A stretch of DNA of 64,000 nt from Otis tarda (Eukaryota; Chordata; Aves; Otidiformes; Otididae). Each line of letters begins with the position of its first letter. Position 1 is the first letter of the stretch. The notes under the pieces are model-generated. The model did no database searches, was not told the DNA's origin, and saw nothing but the letters and a program-made list of their open reading frames with translations. Where the stretch lies: assembly GCA_026413225.1 (NCBI GenBank), contig CM048557.1:42911371-42975370 (forward strand), in the 5' to 3' direction. The translations under genes were made by a program, and so were the position numbers. Below are positions 50,301 to 64,000 of the stretch, piece after piece.

Positions 50301-53118
50301 TCTCTGCCTGGCTCCTTGTTTCGGAACTGTTCTCCTTCATCCCCTCTCCAGTTCCGGCTCTTGTTCTCTTTGCTGTTCAATCACATCGCTTTCTTTCCTG
50401 CCACCTGAGCACCAACAAAGGAGACTCTCTTACCACAGGCTGGAAATCCTCACTAATCACTTTTCTTGTCACTTACTGTTACAGTAATCCACAGCAATTA
50501 AAAAGTGGTTTCAAGCAAAGTTCTGCTCACATTATCCAGGTAGAGGGTATCTCATGCCCCCTATAAATGTATTTTTAGAGATTTTTCCCTAAAATTGTTT
50601 CGGTTTAATCACAGCTAATGTTGAATACATTTTCCAAATAATCATAGTACCTTTTGGAAGTGTATTTACCCATGTAAAGACACAGCTTCACAGATTTGTG
50701 CTGTTGCCTACATTACACTTTATGATCAGTTGTGATGATTGTTTGTATTCCAACAAAGTTTTGGGGGTACCCTTATGAGTTTTAGCAGTTCTGTTCTACA
50801 TAGCACTGTTAAATTACGTGACAAGATTCTATTGTTGTATTATTAGGTTGTGATATGAGGGAAGAATGCTCTATGTAGCATGCAATTAATTTTTATTGTA
50901 CTCTAACTTTTGGTGCCCTGTGGTAAGCAGTTCTTTATTTTACCGGACAACTACAGTAGCGATGGGAATTTTCAGTATTGCTGATGAATAAATCTCAGAT
51001 CAGCATTTGATTCATTTCCTGCAACTTACTACCTTGTGAATTACGTCTGTCTTTTCCATTTGTTTTGTTAAGCTCTGAAGATGATGCCTTCTTGTTATAT
51101 GCCACTCTTCGATCAGGCAAGCATTGCAAATTTGTTACTAGAGACTTCCTCCGGGATCACAAGGCTTGTCTTTCTGATAGCGTGACACGTCATCTGTTCC
51201 GTAAGTGGCAGCGTGGACACCAAATAGTATTTTCCCCTTCTGTAGAAGGAAAGCATATAAATTTTTTGGTAAGTTTTCTACTGCAATCAGAAAGCACACA
51301 TAGCATATTCAGTAATGATACACAGTTTCCAACTGGAAGCAAAAAGATTCTTCTTGGAGTCTAAGAAATGGATTTGTACCAGTGGGCTCAAAGCTCCCAA
51401 GGTTACTGAAAATCCACTGTATTCATAAAGCATGCCACAAACATGAAAACTGTCAAAAAGACAGGAAATGCTGCCTAAATGTTTGAAATGTAAATGTAAA
51501 TGCATGTTTGTTTATACAGATCTTTCTATTGCTGTAAAACATAAGTGCCAGTATTTTTTTCATTTATTTTAAACTTTGCAATACCTACTTTCTGTAGCAC
51601 TATTATAAAATACTTTGCTTCTAATTGTACAACAGAATTTATTTCATCTTTATTTTAAAGAAGCAGGAGAATACAGGTATTTCAGTATTCACTGTAATAT
51701 TTGCCTAACATATGTATAAAGTTTCATGAAGAAAAGCCCAGAACAGTCAGGTTTATAGTCAGTATTCAGCTGCAGAAATTACAGTCTTCCAAGCATAGGA
51801 TCATCTTATGGCAGAATACTGTACTGTTGTTTTCTAGGAGACATGTATCCTTGTGAGCCATGAACAGTACATTAACATGAGTGCAGCTGTTTTACGATTT
51901 TTCTAGGGAAAAAGTCATCACATGACATTCCATATCATGCAGTTTTTTGTTATCTAGTCTGTCTGCATTGTTACTGCCTACTTAAAGGAATACTGCACCT
52001 ATGCAGATTCATTTTCTTGCTGCTCTGGTTAAAATTGTAAAATAATATTCATCATTACAAACAAACTGTAGAGATACAGGCTTATAAGAATGACAGCCTT
52101 TCATTCAGTGTTGCCATATATACATTTATTTTTATGGAACCAAGTACTGAATGTAGGGTTACCTGAGTAACACAGCTTTAGTTACACTTCATTTCTTTCT
52201 TCAGTGCGAAAGGGCTAGTAATTTTCGTATCTTAATTCCCATACAAGTCATTTGGATGACTGACGTTTCCAGTCGTAGCTGTCTTCTAGGTTATTCTGGA
52301 AGCTGTCACGGGAAAGTAGATTTCCAAGACTATACTTACAGAGTGATAGTATGTTTTGAGAGCCATAATTACCAACCAGTAATGTTTCTTTTGTATTTGT
52401 GTTCTATATGTTGAGTTAGTATACCTGTAACATAATAGACCAGAAAAATAGTTTATTATATTTGTTCAATTAGATGCTCTTGAAAGTGTTAGTGATAAAC
52501 CCTTTTCTTACATCCTCCTCAGCACAGAGCAGGTCAGGTCTGTAAAGAGGTACACTGGAAGAACAAACACAAGATGTCATTAATGTCGTTAAATCCTGTC
52601 AGTTCAAGCCTATAAACTCCACATACTGAGTTAATTCCCATATGATTTCATTTAACTGAACAGAAAAACAATAATTTTGCTGTTTCTAGAAACTGAATGC
52701 ATTATGTTCAAATCATTATCTGGTGGAGACTGAAGACAGAATTTTAACCATTTTAATGACTCCTAGAGCACAAAATTAAAAGATATTTTAGTTTTTCCTC
52801 CAGTACTAAAATTTAGAATTTGTTTGGTATAAGGAAATAAATGAGAGTTGTTGAAGAGATGGATCTGTGGAGATTTCTGAGGTACATGTTGGAAGTTATA
52901 ACTACCTGTAACTGGTATTTAAATAATATATTGTGTAAAGTCCTAAAAAAATGTTTGTATCTGTCTTTATCCAACAGCCTGCTTTCCGTTATGACTGTGT
53001 GGTACAGACTACAGGTGATACATGGCATATCCCCTATAAAGACATTTTTGAGGAAAAATATTCATTTCAAGTACCAAGAAAATGGCTCTGCATTCAACAG
53101 AAATTAAGAAGAACGTAA
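1339..53118 (+). CDS. PRORP: PRORP: mitochondrial RNase P catalytic subunit (protein-only RNase P, MRPP3)
   Basis: PRORP is the metallonuclease of the three-protein mitochondrial RNase P and cleaves the 5' leader from mitochondrial tRNA precursors. TRMT10C and HSD17B10 are its partners in vertebrates. The coding exons are 1339-2339, 5199-5246, 11216-11348, 24711-24818, 49428-49576, 51073-51268 and 52978-53118. Joined they give 1776 nt, or 591 residues plus stop (human is about 583), with every junction in phase. In order, the protein shows a presequence-like N-terminus (basic, first acid at E42), an acidic linker (about 74-89), a PPR domain (about 162-333), and a zinc/connector region with C353-P-V-C356. 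The NYN-type nuclease domain follows with D414 (VIDGLN), D483-D484 (SEDDAF) and D504 (TRD), the counterparts of human D409, D478/D479 and D499. H562 (WHIPY) and C583 (KWLC) complete the zinc site. No key residue is missing, so the gene looks intact. Confidence 0.96.
3117..3150. repeat. Perfect 11-bp inverted repeat (hairpin)
   Basis: CCCTAGCTGTT at 3117-3127 is exactly complementary to AACAGCTAGGG at 3140-3150, around a 12-base loop. Pairing does not extend beyond the arms. It could be a chance hairpin, part of an unrecognised transposon, or a foldback in the PRORP pre-mRNA. Confidence 0.7.
3375..4188 (+). mobile_element. CR1 LINE fragment, reverse transcriptase C-terminal region
   Basis: The sequence matches the avian CR1 consensus from the end of the RT palm domain into the distal coding and 3' region. 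An open frame from 3437 to 3973 reads typical CR1 residues: [40 protein letters not shown] and [16 protein letters not shown]. The catalytic FADD box reads FADN (3512-3523), so the second aspartate is lost. The frame breaks near 3950, and downstream CR1 sequence continues only in other frames. The copy is truncated at the 5' side, as usual, and also lacks about the last 200 bases including the tail, which implies a later deletion. It is an inactive fossil. Confidence 0.93.
5199..5246 (+). CDS. PRORP: PRORP exon 3 (48-nt small exon)
   Basis: This exon completes codon 334 and codes residues 335-349 ([15 protein letters not shown]), the counterpart of the human VPGKQWKGQFTT segment, with the same 15-residue length. 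The acceptor is ATATTTAG at 5191-5198 and the donor gtaaat at 5247. It links the PPR domain to the zinc-binding connector. Confidence 0.92.
8471..8490 (+). repeat. (GTTT)5 microsatellite
   Basis: Five uninterrupted GTTT units, followed at once by TTAG so that it mimics a splice acceptor. No exon-like sequence follows in a usable phase. Confidence 0.9.
9460..9955 (-). mobile_element. Solo LTR of an ERVL-type endogenous retrovirus with 5-bp target duplication
   Basis: On the minus strand the element begins TGTCCTGGTTTTGTGTAGCG and ends CTATGACA, so it has TG...CA termini with TGTC/GACA short inverted ends. It is flanked on both sides by the same 5 bases, CTGTC (9455-9459 and 9956-9960), a perfect target-site duplication. 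The inner sequence resembles avian LTRs I recall, with the plus-strand blocks CACTCACTCTCCCTACCCTC, ATGGGCAAAACAGACTCGAC and GGCTTGGCCCTGGCCAGCAG. A minus-strand AATAAA lies at 9633-9638 and could be its polyadenylation signal. A 5-bp duplication fits ERVL integration. No internal gag/pol sequence is present, so this is a solo LTR left by recombination. The exact family name is not assigned. Confidence 0.85.
10486..10505 (+). repeat. T15-C5 homopolymer tract
   Basis: A run of 15 T abuts a run of 5 C. One of four such long T-then-C tracts on the plus strand of PRORP introns. Confidence 0.9.
10916..10938 (+). repeat. T19-C4 homopolymer tract
   Basis: Nineteen T followed directly by four C in intron 3, upstream of exon 4. 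Confidence 0.9.
11216..11348 (+). CDS. PRORP: PRORP exon 4: zinc-binding CxxC connector
   Basis: This exon codes residues 350 (completed) to 394, beginning [14 protein letters not shown]353 and C356 form the CxxC half of the structural zinc site, and the [20 protein letters not shown] helix follows. The acceptor is TATTACAG ending at 11215 and the donor gtaggt at 11349. It ends in phase 0 at TSPQ, as in the human protein (TTPQ). Confidence 0.95.
15274..15291 (+). repeat. T18 homopolymer tract
   Basis: Eighteen T followed by CCAG in intron 4. It mimics a splice acceptor, but no exon-like sequence follows. Confidence 0.9.
19457..19479 (+). repeat. T18-C5 homopolymer tract
   Basis: Eighteen T followed by five C and AG in intron 4; again acceptor-like but without a recognisable exon. 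Confidence 0.9.
24711..24818 (+). CDS. PRORP: PRORP exon 5: first catalytic aspartate
   Basis: This exon codes residues 395-430 (36 codons, phase 0 at both ends). It contains [15 protein letters not shown], where D414 is the counterpart of human D409, one of the metal-binding aspartates of the NYN nuclease fold. The acceptor is TTTGTTTCAG and the donor gtaagt. Confidence 0.95.
39091..39119 (+). repeat. T24-C5 homopolymer tract
   Basis: The longest homopolymer run in the window: 24 T followed directly by 5 C in intron 5. Confidence 0.9.
42485..42763 (+). mobile_element. CR1 LINE 3' end with intact tail
   Basis: A 5'-truncated CR1 copy covering the last roughly 280 bases: a GGCCTGTTGTGATAGGACGA segment, the GTGGAAGCCCCATCCCTGGA block, a GGTTGGACTAGATGGCCTTT block, and the tail ATTCTATGATTCTAT at 42749-42763. 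The last 155 bases match the copy at 54341-54495 at all but about six positions, so both belong to one subfamily. Confidence 0.93.
44012..44196 (+). mobile_element. MIR-like SINE relic
   Basis: The order of blocks follows an amniote MIR element. A tRNA-like head region reads GACCTAGTGATCACAACAAG, then GTGACTGGCAG, and CCTGCTCTGCTCA corresponds to the 'agctctgccac' block. The conserved core tail is TAATTAATCTGTCTTCCTTG, then TTGTGTAAAATGGAGGTG, then TTTCATAAGGCTGTTGTGA. The CTGTAAAATGGGGATAATA and CATAGGGTTGTTGTGA signatures of MIR are both visible in degraded form. Age and family would need a profile search. Confidence 0.6.
46469..46598 (-). mobile_element. CR1 LINE 3' end fragment
   Basis: Minus-orientation CR1 tail of about 130 bases. 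On the plus strand it reads TAGTTTGGGTTGGAAGGAAC, CTTTAAAGGTCATCTAGTCC, GGAGCAGGGACATCTTCAAC and AGAGCCCCATCCAACCTGGC. The tail repeat is degraded (CATAGAATTACAGAATAG). The copy stops abruptly after CCTTGGA. Confidence 0.92.
48036..48112 (+). repeat. Possible tRNA-derived retro-insert with A-rich tail (weak)
   Basis: A TTAGCGCCTTTGACTCAGG segment looks faintly like a tRNA A-box region. About 50 bases on, AGCTCAATTCT resembles a B-box at 7 of 11 positions, and an A-rich tail (AAAAAAAATAAAATAAAATA) follows at once. No target duplication is visible. This may be chance. Confidence 0.2.
48990..49106 (+). mobile_element. Second MIR-like SINE relic (weak)
   Basis: AAAAGCAGTATGGTTTAGAG resembles the MIR head (gagagcagtgtggtctag...). 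TATTACTTAAATCCCAATGT followed by GATTCAGTTCCCTCAGCTG resembles the MIR tail block (acttaacctctctgtgcctcagtttccccatctg). The middle is poorly preserved. Confidence 0.4.
49428..49576 (+). CDS. PRORP: PRORP exon 6: nuclease domain core
   Basis: This exon codes residues 431-479 and two bases of codon 480, including [18 protein letters not shown] and the KADFFFAEN strand. Human has [17 protein letters not shown] at the same place. The acceptor is TTTTCTGCAG and the donor gtaagt at 49577. Confidence 0.95.
49577..51072 (+). other. PRORP: PRORP intron 6
   Basis: 1.5 kb bounded by gtaagt and TTAAG. A C/T-rich patch lies at about 50080-50420 (CCC, CTCC and TTCC runs). I see no gene or recognisable repeat. 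Confidence 0.8.
51073..51268 (+). CDS. PRORP: PRORP exon 7: catalytic DD and TRD motifs
   Basis: This exon completes codon 480 and codes 481-545. [18 protein letters not shown] carries D483 and D484, and [14 protein letters not shown] carries D504. These align with human D478, D479 and D499, so the whole metal-binding set is present. The acceptor lacks a long pyrimidine tract (TGTTTTGTTAAG) but reads in phase. The donor is gtaagt at 51269. Confidence 0.95.
51269..52977 (+). other. PRORP: PRORP intron 7
   Basis: 1.7 kb between gtaagt and ATCCAACAG. AT-rich unique sequence; no gene or repeat recognised. Confidence 0.8.
52978..53118 (+). CDS. PRORP: PRORP exon 8: C-terminal zinc ligands and stop
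   Basis: This exon codes residues 546-591 and TAA at 53116-53118. [15 protein letters not shown] holds H562 and [11 protein letters not shown] holds C583, which pair with C353 and C356 to close the structural zinc site. The end agrees with the human C-terminus (KWLCLHQKT) plus three extra residues. Confidence 0.95.
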   Translation, partial: PAFRYDCVVQTTGDTWHIPYKDIFEEKYSFQVPRKWLCIQQKLRRT

Positions 53119-53410
53119 TTGCACAAGCTGAAGCTGCTTTTATTTTTTCACTGTTGCTGACTAGAACTCAGCAGTATAATTATGGGATTAATGGGTGAGG
53201 CCAATAACTAAAGAAAATTCAGTAACTGCATTTTGTCAAAATCATTCCTGCAGTAAATCTGTTAACATCAACGGTGGTCCAGCAGGGATTAATTAGGGCC
53301 ATTATTTCCATCTTCACAGGCAATTTCTGTAGCCTCTAAGTGTGATTTGAATTAAAATTTGGTTTTCCCTCTTGGAATTTCAGGTTGTGTTTTTTATTTT
53401 TTTTTCCCCT
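53119..53410 (+). promoter_or_regulatory. PRORP: PRORP 3' UTR with candidate poly(A) site
   Basis: ATTAAA at 53351-53356 is followed after about 25 bases by a GT- and T-rich element (GGTTGTGTTTTTTATTTTTT, from 53384), the usual layout of a cleavage site. A canonical AATAAA at 53526-53531 is an alternative site, but its downstream sequence is less GT-rich. Which site is used cannot be told from sequence. Confidence 0.45.
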
Positions 53411-56400
53411 CAAGCTTTTAATCTACACTGAAATTCATGAACTCTGTACTTCAAAGAAATTAAGCAAAGTACCTTTAAAATTAGCACAGCCAATCTTGCA
53501 ACAGTGTCACACAATGTCTGTAGCAAATAAATGGCAGTAACGGGCCCAATGTTTACCCTTTGCCAGACACACATAGCCCTAACACTTCCTCACACTAACT
53601 AGAATTCATTTGATCACACGATGCAAAAGAGTTGTTGTAGCAACATGTATTAAGATTTTGATTGGAAGAATTGGGAAACAACCAGTGGGATATTGTCTGG
53701 CTCCATCACACACTTAAATTTGCTGCTTCTGACAGGGCTTCCTGTCAATGGACTAGTTTGCTTATGGAAATGCATGAATTTTCTAAACAAAAATTGATCA
53801 TAACTAGAAATCCTTACAGGCAGTAACAGGAAAACTGAATTCTGTACAGATATTTTAATCAAACCTATCCCAAGTTATAAATAGAGCAAGAAAATAGTGT
53901 ATATTACAGGAAAAGTATTCTAAGTTATTATTTATAAGTGTTTGTATGGTAAACATGTTCATTTATTGCACTTACCACTTCTAATGCAAACTTTTCTCCC
54001 CCAAAATCTGGGAAATACCACATTAATCTCAGATGAAAGATCATATTTTTGTCTCATTTGTCTTGCTCACTGAAAAATCCTCAGTTTGAAACTGAGCTGA
54101 ATCATACAGATCTTTTTGTATAGTATTTGCAGATATGAGCTTTTGCAGTATCCCATGACAAGCTCCCACAGGACTCAGCCTTCAAGCGTGTTCCTTGGTA
54201 TTTTTTTTTCCACATCAGAGACCTATCCTGACACTTTTTCTACTTTGTGTTTTTAAACCAGCAGGTGTGATTTGCGTGCAGTCATGTCCTTCAGGTACTG
54301 TGCAAAAAGTGTAGAGGCGTTGGATACCTCTTAAGATAAGATGGTGGAAGCCCCATCCCTGGAAATGTTCAAGGCCAGGCTGGATGAGGCTCTGAGCAAC
54401 CTGATCTAGTCGGGGATGTCCCTGCTCCTTGCAGGGGGGTTGGACTAGATGACCTTTGAAGGTCCCTTCCAACTCTAACCATTCTATGATTTTATAACCT
54501 AAAACCTTGGTTTAAAATTCATGACATTGTTGGTAGCATTCATGACAGATCCCATTTCTGACAGAATATGCCAGCTCCTCTCTGTCATCTCCTTTCAGGA
54601 GTCCGCCAGGAAAGCAGAGAGATTCGATCTTCTCTCAAACTGATTTACTTCTAATTTGTCAGAAGATTGTTTTTACAATTCTGTAAGTCAGAGAGCTGCC
54701 ACATCTTCTTGAAAATGCAAATACTTTGCATTTACTTTGTTAAAGTAAGTGTCTTCTGTTCAGGGCTGCTTAGTTAGCAACGGTTGCTCTGTATGAGGGT
54801 TACTTACCCCTGAATCAGTGCTGTTACAGTCCCAGTTTGGGCCTGCTCTGGCAGTCGTGCAGTCATGAGCAATTCCAAGCTGGGTAAGCTGAATCAAACC
54901 CTTTAAAAAATCTGGTTTGGCTAGGTCAAAACTGGCATTGTTGTATGGACCTAGCACCATTGCACAAGTACTGGTACCTGTGTAGGAGACAGGCTGAAAT
55001 GTCAGGCTGCAGACAGTGGGCCCCTGCACCTCTCCTTAGGTCAGCTTTAGTTGACCAGAAACTGCACCTTTGGGTTATCCATTTCATTGCGAGGCGTGTT
55101 CATCCACTGAAGTTTGTATTTTCCCTCACCCTGGTCAGTAACAGATGTGCATAATATCAACATCTAACTGGAATAAATGCATCCTGTACTTCCTTTTGAC
55201 TGAGAAGAGACGTGATCCTAATCAGTCGCTTTGGTTTAATCTCAAAACTGTTCTTACAGAGATACCATAATACCTTCTAAATAGTAACACTTCCTAAATA
55301 CACATTCTTAGTGTATTTAGGGGAAGATGGAACAGACTCTGGAATTTACAACAAAATTCTGACATTGGACTCCAGTGTTACAGAATGGAAGAGCTTTGTA
55401 CGTGGAAGGACTGGGAGGGTCGGAATCCTCAGCCTGGAGAAACACAGCTCTTAGGAGACACAGAGATCGTAAGAATCATGAGTATTGTGGAGGGGATGCA
55501 TAGGGATCGATTAATTGCTGTCTCTTCCAGTACAAAAGCGGCATCAAACAATGCTTACAGGTAAGGTTCAGATGAAAGATGAGGTTTCAGATGAAACCAC
55601 ACAACGCATCGTTACGCTGAGCAACTCTTTGCCACGGCATGTCATGGTTGCAAGAAGTTCACCTGAGTTCAAGGGGAGACCAGCAAGGGTTGTTAAATAA
55701 CCAGACAGTATCTCTGCCTTGGGAAGTCCCTCCAAACAGTTGGAGACAGGCAGAGGATTCAGGGAGTCTATCATTAAAGGCTCTCTGTAGTCTTGACACT
55801 TTTCCTTGGGGACCCATTTTGGCCACAGTTGGAGACAGGGCACTGGGCTAGACAGACTCTGTCTTTGATGCAGCAGAGACGATCTTACATTCTTGTGTTT
55901 TCTGTGTTCCAGTGCTTGCATCACAGCTTTAAACATTTCATGTCTGCCCACAAAACACTTCCCTAATGGAGGGGACAAACTCTGTGTCTTGCAAGACATA
56001 TTATTCTCCCATAGTATTAATAAGCAAGGAAAAGTATATTGAAAAATTAAAGAAAGCAGACTTCCAATGTATGGCACAAACAAAATGCAGCTGTAATCTG
56101 CTGTTTCAATAAAGCATAATGTAATAATGATCTTTTAAAACAGAGGCATGGATACCAGAACACAGCTTTTCCAACTCTTTCAATGACCGACTTTGAAAAA
56201 AAAAAAGCCTTCCCACAAAAAGTAGGGGAAATCCAAGATGCTGAAAGGCAAAAAGCACGAGTTGAAATTTGGGGAATTTCCCTTTGTACTGGCCACTGAT
56301 AAAAAGCTGTCTTTTAAACATTCCATTAAAATGCAGCTGCGGCAACAATTAGTACCTGAAACACCTTTGTTGAGGTTAGTCTGGTTCTTTGCTTTTAAAT

Positions 56401-56440
56401 TATACCTACTGAAGAGAACACGTGGAAATATTTTATTTGG
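53411..56440. other. PRORP-PSMA6 intergenic region
   Basis: It holds the alternative AATAAA (53526-53531) and one CR1 tail (54341-54495). Otherwise it is unique AT-rich DNA. No gene is recognised; the open frames around 55568-56083 (minus strand) and 56238-56627 (plus strand) show no domain. Confidence 0.75.
54341..54495 (+). mobile_element. CR1 LINE 3' end (short copy)
   Basis: About 155 bases of CR1 3' end starting at ATGGTGGAAGCCCCATCCCT and ending ATTCTATGATTTTAT. It differs at about six positions from the matching part of the copy at 42485-42763. It is severely 5'-truncated, as most CR1 copies are. Confidence 0.93.
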
Positions 56441-56519
56441 GACAATTAAGAGGGGTTTGTTTTCCCGGCTGTCCGTCAGCCCCCGACGGTCCGTTTCTCC
56501 CGTTTTCTGCTATTTCCGT

Positions 56520-64000
<7,481 letters not shown>

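Overview
The window is nuclear DNA of a bird. Five fragments of CR1 LINEs, several keeping the 3' octamer-type tail (ATTCTATGATTCTAT), one solo LTR of a type familiar from avian ERVL elements, and faint MIR-like SINE relics all point to an avian genome. Introns are AT-rich and two short promoter islands are very GC- and CpG-rich. The species cannot be named from the sequence.

Layout, left to right. (1) Positions 1-64 hold the first coding exon of PPP2R3C (a PP2A regulatory B'' subunit) on the minus strand; the rest lies beyond the left edge. (2) Positions 65 to about 377 are a bidirectional CpG-rich promoter with NRF1, E-box, CCAAT and ETS sites, shared with the divergent gene PRORP. (3) PRORP (KIAA0391/MRPP3, the protein-only catalytic subunit of mitochondrial RNase P) spans most of the window on the plus strand. 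A non-coding first exon is inferred to end at 377, and seven coding exons run from ATG 1339 to TAA 53118. Joined, they give 591 codons with every splice phase consistent. One exon carries the whole presequence/PPR half, and a 24.6 kb intron divides the metallonuclease half. (4) After a 3.8 kb gap a second CpG-rich promoter drives PSMA6 (20S proteasome subunit alpha 6). Its first four coding exons (residues 1-136 of about 246) lie in the window and the rest lies beyond the right edge.

The order PPP2R3C(-) / PRORP(+) / PSMA6(+) is the known vertebrate arrangement (human 14q13). The genes do not form one pathway; each is a housekeeping gene (phosphatase regulation, mitochondrial tRNA 5' processing, proteasome core).

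The introns are mostly ordinary unique DNA with scattered repeats. I found no nested protein-coding gene, no convincing structural RNA gene, and no sign of an undescribed system. The items most worth a second look are the solo LTR with a perfect target-site duplication, a strong ZNF143/THAP11-type element in PRORP intron 1, parallel motif content in the two promoters, a spliced upstream ORF in the inferred PRORP leader, long T-runs abutting C-runs with marked strand asymmetry, and MIR-like relics.
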